Notes under the pieces: model-generated | The model's input: only the letters and a program-made list of their open reading frames with translations | Told to the model about the DNA's origin: nothing | The model's database searches: none | Position numbers and translations under genes: made by a program | Source: Hevea brasiliensis | Taxonomy: Eukaryota; Streptophyta; Magnoliopsida; Malpighiales; Euphorbiaceae | DNA: 64,000 bases | Assembly: GCF_030052815.1 (NCBI RefSeq) | Contig: NC_079507.1 | Location: 14,158,141-14,222,140 of the forward strand | Direction of reading: 5' to 3' | In this document: piece after piece, positions 1-10,793 of the stretch | How positions within the stretch are numbered: the stretch's first letter is position 1 | Layout of the letters: the number at the start of each line of letters is the position of its first letter

Positions 1-1283
1 GAAGAGAGAAATTAGAGAATTCAAATTCAAGTGAGGTAAGCACACCAATTTGAAAGTTGAGATTTAGTAGTTGTGTTTATAGCTTGAGTTACTTAGAAAT
101 AAACTTGAAATGAAATAAAAACATGTGTGGGGGACCAAGTTGATTTTCAGCCAGCATGTGTATGAGGGCATGGTTGCAGGTTTGATTGATTTAAATGAGT
201 TTATGGACCTCCATTAGTTGAATGATTATAGTTCAAAGCTTTGAAATTAGCTAAATGCAACAAGTAGTGTGAATTAGGTTTTGAACATTAGGGTTTAGAG
301 ACAAAAATGTGAGGAAGTGGTAAATGATGTCTTTGACCTAATGTGAAGTGAGAAATGGTCATTTGTGACCAAATGAAGTGTGTTGGAATGGTTGGAGTTA
401 AGGCTAAATTCGGATTGAGTGTGGTCAAGCTGCTGGCAGCATGACCAAGTTATATTTGAGGGACCAAAAATGAAATTTTACAAGTCCAATTGGTATGAGA
501 CCAATTGGGAATGAAAATAGACACTAAATGACACAATTTTCATTGAGGAAGCATGCCCAAAAAGTGACCAAAACCTAGTGAACAAATTAACCAAACTTGA
601 AAAATCACAGTCTGCCCTGTACAAATTGACCAAATGAATAGTATTTATTCATTTGGTCATAACTTGAGCTAGGAAGGTCTAAATGACCTGAAATTTTATC
701 AGTGGACAGTAGAGGTATAGGCCTAAAACTTTCATGAAGAATATAAACCCAAATTTTGCCATTAACCAAGTCATTTGGCCACCCAAAGTTGGTGACCTAA
801 AACTGCCAGCACCAAAAAGTGCCCAGAATTCTGGGTTGAGTCTAATCCGACAGCCATGGTTCAAATGTCTATAAATTGAGGTACAAAACTCCAATTGGAG
901 TGATTCAAAAAGGAGAATAAACTTAAGACAATAGAGAACATTTTCTATGGAGAAAGTTTTGCCAAATTCCAATAATAGAATGACCAATAGAACAATGCAA
1001 CCTAAGGCACCAAAACTGAAAATTTGCAATTTTACGTAAATGACTTAAATTTTGAGAAAATGACCAAAACCAACAAGTTTGGTGACCAAAATGTGGTATT
1101 TGGGTGAAGTTGGAGTTCCCATACCTGTTAAGCCTTAGAAAGTCAACAAATTGACTTGAATAGTGTAGTGAATAGTAACCCCAGAACACAAAAATTATAA
1201 AACGTCGAGTTTAGCATATTCGAGCTAGGTAAAAGTGAAGTTAAATTTATTTTTGGATTTATGCTAAGTTATGGTACTGAAAC
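1..1283 (+). mobile_element. B-family Gypsy LTR, left part (5' end outside window)
   Basis: No gene is present. Read in reverse, this stretch matches the interior of the LTRs at 14699-18272 and 48469-52028. Shared phrases include the module at about 655-745 (CATAACTTGAGCTAGG... then ATGACCTGAAATTTT) and the one at 850-960. It resumes at 10176 after element A, so 1-1283 plus 10176-11492 is one LTR in plus orientation, opposite to element B. The 5' terminus lies left of the window. The short ORFs at 679-1029, 923-1189 and 1261-1461 are chance frames in LTR sequence. Confidence 0.8.
1279..1283. repeat. Target-site duplication of element A, left copy (GAAAC)
   Basis: GAAAC directly precedes the TGTGACACC end of the left LTR of A and is repeated at 10176-10180 directly after the TTACA end of the right LTR. 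A 5 bp duplication is the norm for Gypsy integrases. Removing A and one copy restores continuity of the B-family LTR. Confidence 0.92.
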
Positions 1284-2227
1284 TGTGACACCCCTTACCC
1301 GTCTACAATGTAGCCGAGCAAGTTATGCCACTCAGTGTGGCGAAGCACCAATTTATGTTTCTTTTACAATTTATCCCTTTATAATTCATTTATTTTCAAT
1401 TTTCATAAATCTGAATTTATCCGCAAATTTTATAGAAAATCCGGCAGAGTGCCTATTCTAAATTGGAAAAACAGTTCATCTGAACCTGTTTAAAAACACT
1501 TCTAAAATAATTTCCAAGTCCAAACTCCATTATACACATTCAAGTCAATCTCAAAGTCTCAATATTCCATTTTTCAACATACATAATGCAGAAAGCCTCA
1601 ATAATATGAAATTTCATATATTTACATTAATACATAATTACAAGAGTTTATAATTACAAACCAAAATTTATACAAAATGTAAATACAAAATGCTACCCCA
1701 CAATCCTAATGTCCTACCATATGCACTGCAGGTGTGAGGTGACTCGGGACTCCGGATGCAAATCTAAAGGCTCACCCGGTCTGATGTCTGCTGGGCTCAC
1801 CAGTTAGGTCTCTAGTACCTGCGCGTGGCAAAAGTATTTTCTTGCCGTTTGGCTTAACAGACTAAAATTGTCTGTACCGATTGAAAATTTTTTCTAAGTA
1901 TTTTCTTGGAATTCTAATGCCATAGGAACCTCAATGACCCTTCTCTGGAGTCCCAATAATTATTTTATAATGTTTCCCCCGGGTCTAGGGCTCCTAGTTG
2001 CGAGAACCACAACTTCTCACTAGGTTACCCATCGCTAGGGCACCAGCTCATTTAACTTGGTTGTATTTTATTTCTAAAATTTTTACTAAATTTTTCTTAT
2101 TAATATTTGAGTTAATTATGGTTCCTCACTTTAGTTTAAATATTTTTTTGGACGTTCTAGCTGTCCGGACTGACACTGATCACTGGAGCAGTAGACTGTA
2201 CATACTAGCTAAAGTGAGGATATTACA
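1284..2227 (-). mobile_element. 3' LTR of element A, internally deleted (0.94 kb)
   Basis: It matches 7092-~7642 at one end and ~9790-10175 at the other. About 2.15 kb of the right LTR is missing between them. At the junction (about 1832-1845) sits AAGTATTTTCTTG, which recurs about 60 bp downstream at 1896-1908, so it looks like templated filler. No gene lies here. The ORF at 1998-2417 is a chance frame running from the LTR into pol. Confidence 0.88.
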
Positions 2228-2265
2228 ACTCTTCCCATCTAATAAAAATTTCGTCCTTGAAATTT
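2228..2265 (-). other. Polypurine tract and preceding palindrome of element A
   Basis: On the minus strand, a purine run (AGATGGGAAGAGT) abuts the LTR and is the expected plus-strand DNA primer. Just upstream is AAATTTC-AAGGA-GAAATTT, an imperfect form of a palindrome also found before the polypurine tracts of B and C. Confidence 0.7.
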
Positions 2266-3000
2266 ACTTGATGCAAACAGTTGAGGAAAATGTTGCCTCA
2301 TTATCTTTTCACTTTCCCAAGTTGCCTCTTCAGTGTTGTGGTGCCTCCAAAGCACTTTCACCAGTGGAATTTGTTTATTTCTCAGTTCCTTCACTTCCCG
2401 AGCTAGGATTTATATAGGTTCTTCTATGTATGTCAAGTCCGGTTGGATTTCAATCTCTTCCATGGAAATGACATGTGAAGGATCTGAGCGATATCTTCTC
2501 AGCATGGAAACATGGAATACATTATGAATTTTATCCAGTTCTAGTGGTAAGGCTAACCAATAGGCCACTGGTCCCATACGTTCAATGACTTCATATGGGC
2601 TAATGAACCTAGGGCATAACTTACCCTTTCTCCCAAACGTCAGTACTTTCTTCTACGGTGAGACTTTGAGAAACACTTTATCGCCAACTGCATACTCTAT
2701 TTCTTTTCTCTTCAGGTCGGCATAAGACTTCTGTCTATCTTAGGCAATCTTCAGGTTAGCTTTGATTATCTTCACTTTTTTCTCAGTCTGTTTCACTAGG
2801 TCTGGTCCTACTAGCTTATCTTCACCCAATTCAGTCCAACACACTGGGGTTCTACATTTCCTCCCATACAGTGCCTCATACGGAGCCATTTGAATGCTAG
2901 CTTGGTAGCTATTATTATATGCGAATTCTGCCAGTGGGAGGTATCTATCCCAGCTCCCCTCAAACTCAATGACACAAATCCTTAGCATATCCTCCAGGAT
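2266..3000 (-). pseudogene. Element A integrase C-terminal part and chromodomain (broken)
   Basis: This is the last pol segment. From the 3000 side it encodes the end of the integrase core (LEDMLRICVIEFEGSW, then EFAYNNSYQ and YEALYGRKCRTP). A GPY/F-like module follows (PRFISPYEV; the G of the usual GPY reads S). Last is a chromodomain with IPLVKVLWRHH and EATWESE. Chromodomains target integration to particular chromatin in this lineage. The longest open piece is 2740-2988; the rest of the frame is cut by stops near 2740, 2655 and 2415, each where related copies have Gln, Trp or a basic residue. It is separated from the upstream integrase by the intron-like insert at 3001-3074. Non-functional. 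Confidence 0.85.
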
Positions 3001-3074
3001 CTATCACATAATTCACATTGTTACTATCATTTCAATTTATTAATTGCGAGAATTCAATTAGTTCTTGGGTTTAC
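3001..3074 (-). other. Intron-like 74 bp insert in element A integrase
   Basis: On the minus strand the integrase frame reads ...VIQ, then 74 bp that start GTAAAC and end GATAG, then ILEDML. Element B has the same residues contiguous (at about 19040-19070). The insert has GT...AG ends, follows CAG, is AT-rich with in-frame stops, contains ACTAAT, and its length is not a multiple of three. Cutting exactly at GT and AG restores alignment with B. It could be a true spliceosomal intron or a chance insertion. Confidence 0.55.
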
Positions 3075-4142
3075 CTGGATTACTCGTTCTGACTGTCCAT
3101 CCGTCTGGGGATGAAAAGCCGTGCTAAAACGGAGTTGTGTGCCCAAGGCTTCTTGCAACTTTTTCCAGAATCTCAATGTAAACCTTGGGTCTTGGTCAGA
3201 TATGATGGAAAGTGGGATTCCATGCAGCCTAACTATCTCACTGATATACAATTATGCTAGCTTCTCCAGTGAGTAGTCAGTCCTAACTAGCAGAAAATGT
3301 GATGACTTTGTCAATCTATCCACTATCACCCACACTGCATCATGCTTCCTTTGGGTGAGAGGTAAACCACTAACAAAATCCATAGTGACCCGGTCCCATT
3401 TCCATTCAGGTATGCTTATAGGCTGTAGCAATCCTGATGGAACTTGATGTTCTACTTTGACTTGCTGACATGTCAAACACTTAGTCACATAGTCAGCTAT
3501 ATCCCTCTTCATACCAGGCCACCAATAATGAGGCTTCAAATCATTATACATTTTTGTGCTTCCCGGGTGCATTGCATAAACACTAGTGTGTGCTTCTTTC
3601 AGAATACTAATCTTCAGTTCCCCATCATCTGGTACACACACTCTTCCTCTGTAGTACAGACACCCATCTGCTTTCACCTCATATTCAGTCTCCTTTCCCT
3701 CTGGAATTTTACCCACAATGGCCCTTAGTTTTTCATCTACCCTCTGCCCATCTTGTGTCTGCTGTAACAGGGTTGGCCTCACTTGCAACTCAGCCAAAAT
3801 AGCTCCATCATGAGCTAAGGACAGATGGGCATTTAGTGATCTTAAAGCTGTGATGGACTTCCTGCTGAAAGCATCAACAACTACATTTGCCTTCCCATGA
3901 TGATAATCTATTACACAATCATAGTCCTTTAAGAACTCAATCCATCGCCTCTGTCTAAGATTGAGCTCCTTCTGGGTTGGCAAATATTTTAGACTCTTGT
4001 GGTCTGCATAGATGTAACATTTTTCACCATATAAATAATGCCTCCATATCTTCAGCGAGAAGATAATTGTTGCTAACTCCAGGTCATGAGTAGGGTAGTT
4101 CTGTTCATGTGGCCTTAACTGCCTGGAAGCATAGGCGACCAC
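3075..4142 (-). pseudogene. Element A RNase H end and integrase N-terminal and core domains (broken)
   Basis: The open piece 3252-4142 starts in the RNase H domain ([18 protein letters not shown], then the connection to LSRK-like FSRK). It continues into the integrase zinc-binding domain, with both His (KEAH, AMH) and both Cys (KCLTC) visible, then into the core with the first catalytic Asp in [10 protein letters not shown] stop at 3249-3251 interrupts it. The next open piece, 3054-3251, carries the second Asp (SDQDPRF) and the catalytic Glu in the [11 protein letters not shown] motif. So all catalytic and zinc ligands survive here, but the frame does not. The 74 bp intron-like insert begins immediately after VIQ. 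Confidence 0.88.
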
Positions 4143-5394
4143 TTTCCCCTCTTACATCAATACACACCCTAGCCCATTATGTGAGGCATCACTGTAGACC
4201 ACAAAGTCTTTTTCCGACACTGGCTGTGTTAACACTGGTGCTTCTGTCAACATAGCCTTTAGCCTCTCAAAACTGGCTTAGCACTTGTCGTTCCAGCCAA
4301 ATTTCACATTCTTGTGCGACAACTTGGTCATTGGAGCAGCTATAAGAGAGAACCCCTTCACAAATCTTCTGTAATACCCAGCTAGCCCCAAGAAACTTCT
4401 GACCTCAGTTGTATTTCTAGGAGGCTTCCATTCCATCACTGCTTCTATCTTTTTGGATCTACTCTAATCCCCTCAGCTGATACTATGTGTCCAAGGAAGG
4501 AGATTTCACTCATACATAAGTCACATTTGGATAGCTTAGCATACAGCTTCTTTTCTCGCAGGGTTTGCCGAACAATCCTCAAATGTTCATCATGTTCTTC
4601 CCTGGTCTTGGAATACGCCAGAATATCATCAATAAAGACCACTACAAACCGATCTAAGTATGGATGGAAGATACGGTTCATAAGGTTCATAAATGCTACT
4701 GGTGCATTTGTTAACCCAAACGATATCACTAGAAATTCATAATGCCCATACCGGGTTCTGAATGCAGTTTTTGACACATCTGCATCCTTTACCCTTAATT
4801 GATGATACCCTGATCTGAGATCAATTTTTCAAAATACACCGGCTCCTTTCAACTGATCAAACAGATCGTCGATTCTGGGCAATGGATATTTGTTCTTCAC
4901 AGTTACTTTGTTCAACTGCCGGTAATCAATACACAATCTCAAGGTTCCATCCTTTTTCTTCACAAATAGCACCGGAGCTCCCCATGGTGACACATCAGGC
5001 GTATGAACCCCTTATCAAGCAACTCTTGCAACTGAGTTTTCAACTCCCTCAATTCAGTGGGTGCCATCCTATAAGGAGCAATGGAAATGGGTGCTGTACC
5101 CGGCATTACCTCAATAGCAAACTCGACTTCCCTTTCTGGTGATAAACCAGGCAACTCTTCAGGAAATACATCTGGGAAGTCTCTTACTGTGGGTATATCA
5201 CTCAGGTTTGGCTTAGCTTGCCTAGTATCAACCACGTATGCTAGGTAAGCTTCACAGCCTTTTCTCATCATTCTTCTTGCAATAGTGGCTGAGATAACAT
5301 TGGACAGGAAATCTGTTCTTTCACCCACAACAGTGATCTCATTACCCTCAGAAGTTTTCAGAGAAATCCTCTTCAATTTGCAATCAACTATTGC
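4143..5394 (-). pseudogene. Element A reverse transcriptase and RNase H (broken)
   Basis: Piece 4960-5376 holds the protease-RT linker ([29 protein letters not shown]) and the RT N-terminus. A one-base loss near 4996 shifts the frame before the fingers region, and a TGA near 4830 interrupts the palm approach. Piece 4445-4777 carries the palm with the catalytic FIDD box (about 4622-4636) and [12 protein letters not shown] further one-base loss near 4460 and TAA stops near 4275 and 4155 break the thumb and RNase H. The RT would copy element RNA into DNA in cytoplasmic particles; this copy cannot be translated through. Confidence 0.88.
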
Positions 5395-6628
5395 CTAATG
5401 ACATGACAACCAGTCCATACCCAAAATCACGTCAAACTCGTGGAAGGGCAACTCAATTAGGTCTGCCGAGAATTCATACCCTTGAATCCTCAACGGGCAA
5501 CCCTTATACACTTTATTCACTACCACACTGTGGCCTAGTGGATTTGTGACCAGAATGTCTTGATCACTCTCCTCTACTGGAACTCCCTTCTCTATGGGTA
5601 GTTTGATGCAAATGTAGGAATGAGTGGATCCTGGATTCACCAATGCATGCACATAAGTGTTGTAGAGGGAAAACGTACCCCTGATGACATCCGGGGCATC
5701 TTGCTCCTCCTGAGCTCTGATGGCATAGGCCCTGGCAGGTATCCTAGTGTCTGGCCTCTCAGCTGACTCGGATGCAGGCCTCAGTGATGGACCAGCTGCC
5801 TCAGGTTTACCGGGCTTCCTACCCCTTTGTGGTGCAGGAGCAGGTCTGTCAGTTTGTGTTGGAGCAATAGTAGTAGTCCTCTTCGGACAATTCTTGATCT
5901 GATGTTCTGTCGATCCACACTGTAAGCATGCACTGGTCACTCGCCAACATTCCCCCTTATGCCGCCGGCCAGTCTTGACAAGCGAGCGAGAAGATGCAGG
6001 GGCTGGTCCCCTAAACACCATCCCTGGAGAGCTACCCATTGATAGTGTGGACTGGCCTCTCCTAGGTGTGAACTGTGGTCTGGGCCCCTGAGACTGACCC
6101 TGACCCTGTGGTGGTCCTGAACTCTGAGTAGGAGGACCCTTACTCTTCTTACTGGGAGCAGAAAATGCACTGGACTGACCCGGACCCCTCTTCTGCTGTC
6201 TTTCCCTCCTATTTTGTTCATTGATTCTGACCCTTTCCACTTTTGATGCAGCATCCACCAGTTTAGAAAAATTCGTGATCTCCAGTGCTGTGATCATGAC
6301 TTTGATGTTGTCATTGAGCCCTTCCTCAAACCATCTGCACCTCTCTGCCTCGGTAGGGACTATCTCCCTCCCATACCGGCTCAGTCTGACAAACTCACGC
6401 TCATACTCAGCCACTAACAACTGTCTCTGTCTCAAACTGAAAAATTCCCTTCTTTGCTCTTCTAAATACACTTTGCTAATATATTTCTTCCTAAACTCTG
6501 TAAGGAAGAATTCCCAGGTGATCCGTTCAGGTTGCACCTCACTGGTTACTGTGTCCCACCACCGATATGCATCATCCTGAAGTAAGGACACAGCAGCCAC
6601 TAGGTTCTGCTCGGGGGTGCATTTTAGC
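5395..6628 (-). pseudogene. Element A gag (capsid, nucleocapsid) and protease, long open piece
   Basis: This open stretch of about 400 codons starts inside the capsid domain (SLLQDDAYRWWDTV, EFRKKY, REFFSLRQ). It continues through a basic Ser/Pro/Gln-rich linker to a full CCHC zinc knuckle (CLQCGSTEHQIKNC) and ends with an aspartic protease (GSTHSYI, then ILGMDWL). The protease signature reads NPGS: the Asp codon that should precede PGS is AAT (about 5635-5637), a G-to-A change that removes the catalytic acid. There is no good ATG; the frame enters from a TAG at about 6629. This is the largest intact coding remnant of A. Confidence 0.88.
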
Positions 6629-6963
6629 TATTTCAACACTCTGATGGTTCTATCCAACCAGTTTTCTATGACCATGGGATCATCCTCCCTCTTCCCAAAG
6701 AAGTCCACAGCCCCATGCTTTCTCAATTTCTCTAGATGAGATTTCTATGGTGCTGGTGGAGGTTTTGGCTATGGTTGTGGTGGTGGAATTGCCCCCATCA
6801 TTTGCCGATAGAATTCGGTCATTTGCTGGAATAGAGAAAACTGAGGTTGAGCAGGTGCCTCAGCTGCTGGTGGAGTAGGTTCTCCCCTGCCCCCAAACTC
6901 AGCCCTTGGTGGAGCATGACTCTCCGCCTCTTCATCAACTGCTCTTTGCGAAGCAGGATCCAT
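6629..6963 (-). pseudogene. Element A gag N-terminus
   Basis: The ATG at 6961-6963 opens a 64-codon frame (MDPASQRAVDEE..., rich in Pro, Ala and Glu) that stops at 6769. The same frame continues through two more stops (about 6745 and 6630) with recognisable capsid residues (KHGAVDFFGKREDDPMVIENW). All three stops are TAG where a Gln is expected. The start is placed about 110 bp downstream of the primer site, as usual for this group. The plus-strand ORF at 6847-7068 is its shadow. Confidence 0.82.
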
Positions 6964-7074
6964 GTTCTATTCAAAATAAGAAAACAAACAGATCTGCATC
7001 AGTGTCACCTCAACACTTACAAATGCAATGCAATGGTATGTACTCTATCTAAACCCAGAAACACTTAAACTGAT

Positions 7075-7086
7075 GCTCTGATATCA
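7075..7086 (-). other. Primer-binding site of element A
   Basis: On the minus strand TGATATCAGAGC lies five bases inside the 5' LTR. It differs by one base from TGGTATCAGAGC, the complement of the plant initiator Met-tRNA 3' end used by most plant LTR elements. Confidence 0.8.
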
Positions 7087-7628
7087 CTAAATGTGACACC
7101 CCTTACCCGTCTACAGTGTAGCCGAGCAAGTTATGCCACTCAGTGTGCCGAAGCACCAATTTATGTTTCTATTACAATTTATCCCTTTATAATTCATTTA
7201 TTTTCAATTTTCATAAATCTGAATTTATCCACAAATTTTATAGAAAATCCGGCAGAGTGCCGGTTGTAAATTGGAAAAACAGTTCTTCTGAACCTGTTTA
7301 AAAACACTTCTAAAATAATTTCCAAATTCAAACTCTATTATACACATTCAAGTCAATCTCAAAGTCTCAACATTTCATTTTTCAACATACATAATGCAGA
7401 AAGCCTCAATAATATGAAATTTCATATATTTACATTAATACATAATTACAAGAGTTTATAATTACAAACCAAAATTTATACAAAATGTAAATACAAAATG
7501 CTACCCCACAATCCTAATGTCCTACCATATGCACTGCAGGTGTGAGGTGACTCGAGACTCCGGATGCAAATCTGAAGGCTCACCTGGTCTGATGTCTGCT
7601 AGGCTCACCAGCTAGGTCTCTAGTACCT

Positions 7629-7667
7629 GCGCGTAGCAAAAGCGACGCGCTAAGCAATTCTGCTTAG
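7629..7667 (-). other. Paired hairpins in element A LTR
   Basis: In element sense, after CACCA, stem 1 is CTAAGCA-GAAT-TGCTTAG (7650-7667). Stem 2 follows at once, GCGCGT and GC pairing with GC and ACGCGC around a TTTT loop (7629-7650). The same two-hairpin layout occurs in the B-family and C LTRs with different stem sequences. The left LTR of A is deleted starting at the stem 2 loop. Confidence 0.65.
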
Positions 7668-9458
7668 TGGTGACAATATAAATAAAATAAAATGAAATAA
7701 AAATAAATATGCAGAATGTATGTTTACATTTTTTTAGTAGACTTAATTTCTGCTATTAATTGTAGTATTATCCATTTAAATTTCTGTAAGGTTTATTATC
7801 ATTGCCCGAGTAACCCATACTAGTTGACTGGACTGGATAAACAGGTAAACTGGCACTGGGTACTAAGTACCTCAGACCATCACACAATCGGTCATATTGT
7901 GTCTCCCGGTGTGCAACAGAACAGCTAATAAGCTGTAATAATCATTAGGGTGAAAATGCAAGTATAACATCTTAAATAACATAGCCAAAGGCTATTATAT
8001 CACAGAATGGCATGGGAGCCATGAAACACAGAATGGCATGAAGCCATATGCAGTACTGCTAATAGAACCCTATTGGCATGCCAAGCTATCCAAACCAATC
8101 TTGTTAGGTATACTAGGGCATTTTACACTTTTGAGTTTTATAATTTTTGAATTTCAAGTTTTGGTGTTACTATTCACTTCATTAGTCAACCAAAATGTTG
8201 ACTTTTGCATAGACAATAGGTACATTGGTTTTAATACTCCCAACATACCAAATTTTGCATTTAAAATTTGTTGGTATTGGTTGCCAATACCATTTCTAAA
8301 CTTAATATTAATTAAGCAGAAATTTTTGTTTTCATGCTTCATTTTTACTGTTCCATTAGTCATTTCTGCAGTATTTGGCAAAATGATCAACATGAAAGTT
8401 GTTCCTTATTTTGTCTAGTTAAATTTCTTTTTTTGAATCACTCCATTTAGAGTTTTGTAGCTCAAGTTATGGTCTAAAAACCACAACTGGCCGGATTGAA
8501 ATTTTTCTAGGCTGACCATATCTACGGTGCAGTGAACAGTGACTGTTACTCACTTGTTGGATAGGTTATGGTCATAATTTGGGGTAGGTTTCTTCATGAA
8601 AGTTGTTGTTCTATATCTTATATTGTTTCTGGTAAAAGTTTAGGTCAATTGGACCTTTCTACATTGAGTTATGGCCAAATGAACAAATACTGTTCATTTA
8701 GTCATTCTGCAGAATCAGACTGCAGGTCACCCGGATTGGGGCAAGCTTTTGGTCCAATTAGTTTGGTTTTATGGGCATGGTTTCTTCACCAAAGTTGTGC
8801 CATTATGTGTCTAGTTTCATGTCCAATCAGCCTTGCACCAATTGAACCTCTACAATTTAAGTTATGGCTGCCCAAACCTGCTGGACTTATGTCCAATTCT
8901 GCAGGTCACCATGGGCAGCCACACCAATCTCAATTCCCACTACATAAGCCACTTCATTTCTAAGTTACACACAGCCAAATGGTCAATAATTGACCATTTA
9001 AAACTTAATTTCACCATTAAATGATTAAAGTCTCCAATTTATGCCCAAACCCTAACCCTAATATCTCAAGTCATGCATTTACATACCTTCCATTGTCCTA
9101 AGCATTGTATTGATGTTAAAGGCAGCCAACTTAAAATTTATCTCTAAGAAATCTTCAAAAATCTACTAGGTTCAAGGCTGCCCAAAATTTTGGGATGGGC
9201 ATACACAAGATATGTAGCAAATTTCTTTGCAATTTTGCACTTAATTATACTTATTTAACATAAATTTGATGAGAAATATGAGTTTAAGTCACTAACCTCT
9301 AATGGAATGAATTTCAAACTTATCAAAGCTCCACTTTTCTTCTTCCTTTTGCTGTATTTAGCTTGCCCAAAGTGTAGAAATAATTTTTTATGAAGACCAA
9401 GATGAGTTTCAAGGAGGTTTAATGGGTTATCTCAAGCTTTCCTAAGCTCCCATGGAGT

Positions 9459-9487
9459 TTCTCTTCTCTTTCTCTTTCTCTTTCTCT
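9459..9487. repeat. CT-rich microsatellite
   Basis: A run of TTTCTC/TCTTCTC units inside the A LTR. Short and imperfect. Confidence 0.55.
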
Positions 9488-10175
9488 ACTATTCTCGTTG
9501 GTTTTGGAAAGAAAATGGCTGCTGGAATTTTTTTTCTTTGTTTTTATCTTATTTTGTGTTCCTTTTATCTCTTTAGTCATTTTGTTAAGTGGTGATTGGG
9601 TGGAAACTCCTAATTACATAAGCATGACATCATAATTCCCAATTTAACTCCTTTTTCTTTCTTTTCTTTTCTACCAAATTTTAATTTAATTTTTAGCAAT
9701 ATTTATTCATATTTTGTGTCATAATAATTATTTACTTAACTGGACAAGTCGGCCAAAAATCACCTCTGAAGGTGAAATGACCAAAATGCCCTCCGTTTGA
9801 CTTAACAGACTAAAATTGTCTGTACTGATTGAAAAATTTTTCTAAATATTTTCTTGGCATTCTAATGCCATAGGAACCTCAATGACCCTTCTCTGGAGTC
9901 CCAATAATTATTTTATAATGTTTCCCTTGGGTCTAGGGCTCCTAGTTGCGAGAACCGCAACTTCTCACTAGGTTACCCATCGCTAGGGCACCGGCTCATT
10001 TAACTTGGTTGTATTTTATTTCTAAAATTTTTACTAAATTTTTCTTATTAATATTTAAGTTAATTATGGTTCCTCACTTTAGTTTAAATATTTTTCCAAA
10101 CGTTCTAGCTGTCCGGACCGACATTGGTCACTGGAGCAGTAGACTGTACGAACTAGCTAAAGTGAGGATGTTACA

Positions 10176-10180
10176 GAAAC
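10176..10180. repeat. Target-site duplication of element A, right copy (GAAAC)
   Basis: Matches 1279-1283. After it the B-family LTR resumes with sequence equivalent to about 16120 read in reverse (ACTGTGTGTTTCAG). Confidence 0.92.
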
Positions 10181-10793
10181 ACTGTGAAACTGTGTGTTTC
10201 AGCTAAAAAAGACTTGGAAGGTCTGAGGGACTGAGTCAAGGCCTAGAGGCGACTCACGTCAGGTTTGTGCACAATAATTCTTGTTTAAATATTTTATTCT
10301 CGAAAATTTGACTTCTGTGATTAATTATGTATTGTGTTGCCATTTTATGATCATAAATATGACTTTGGAAATTGATCAGATTTCTCACAAATTATTTGAT
10401 TAAATTGTTTTGAATTGATTTTGTATTCACACTTAGCATGACAGTGCCTTATTATTCCTCCTCCATTTATGGGGTGAAATCGATTAATTTTCCTCCCTCT
10501 CTGGTTTACCATTTGGGGTTGTACTCATTAGCTAGCTAGCTACCTCCCTCATTGATTTCGATTAGTGGGGTTGTAGATTGATTTGTCGTGGTGTACAACA
10601 TGTCATTGATCGGAAATTTTGTGTCATTGATTAAGTTGTGTATGACTTGGCAACACTATGTTTATTAAATTATTTGACTAAATTGTGTTATTATGTGTTT
10701 TGATAATCTGTGAAATGTGATTGAGAAATATCTAAATTGTGTTTTGTTAATGAATGATTTATGTGTTGTATTTAAAATTTTTATTGTGCACCA

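Larger units (their letters stand above)
1284..10175 (-). mobile_element. Element A: Ty3/Gypsy chromovirus (Tekay/Del-like), degenerate
   Basis: A complete but inactive LTR retrotransposon on the minus strand. From its own 5' end the order is right LTR (7092-10175), primer site (7075-7086), gag, protease, RT, RNase H, integrase, chromodomain, polypurine tract and left LTR (1284-2227). Both outer ends are TG...CA and a GAAAC duplication flanks it. Pol order and the chromodomain after the integrase place it among chromoviruses; the Tekay/Del assignment is my reading of the chromodomain and long LTR. The frame is broken by many stops, mostly Gln or Trp codons turned to TAG/TAA, and by frameshifts near 4460 and 4996. 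The two LTRs differ at roughly 20 sites over their first ~550 bp, so the insertion is not very recent. Confidence 0.92.
7092..10175 (-). mobile_element. 5' LTR of element A, full length (3.08 kb)
   Basis: It starts TGTGACACC and ends TGTTACA on the plus strand. The interior contains modules related to the B and C LTRs (for example 8440-8540 and 8660-8700, with AAATGAACAAATACTGTTCAT). The paired hairpins at 7629-7667 and a CT-rich run at about 9460-9487 also lie here. The ORFs at 8038-8418, 8568-8963 and 9946-10206 have no recognisable domain and are treated as chance. Confidence 0.9.

Noticed and set aside
8038..8963. ORFs of 126 and 131 codons in the A LTR
   Set aside because: No motif; hydrophobic, T-rich frames typical of AT-rich LTRs; absent from the deleted left LTR.
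9047..9062. Telomere-like CCCTAACCCTAA in the A LTR
   Set aside because: Only two units, inside a transposon LTR; not an interstitial telomere.
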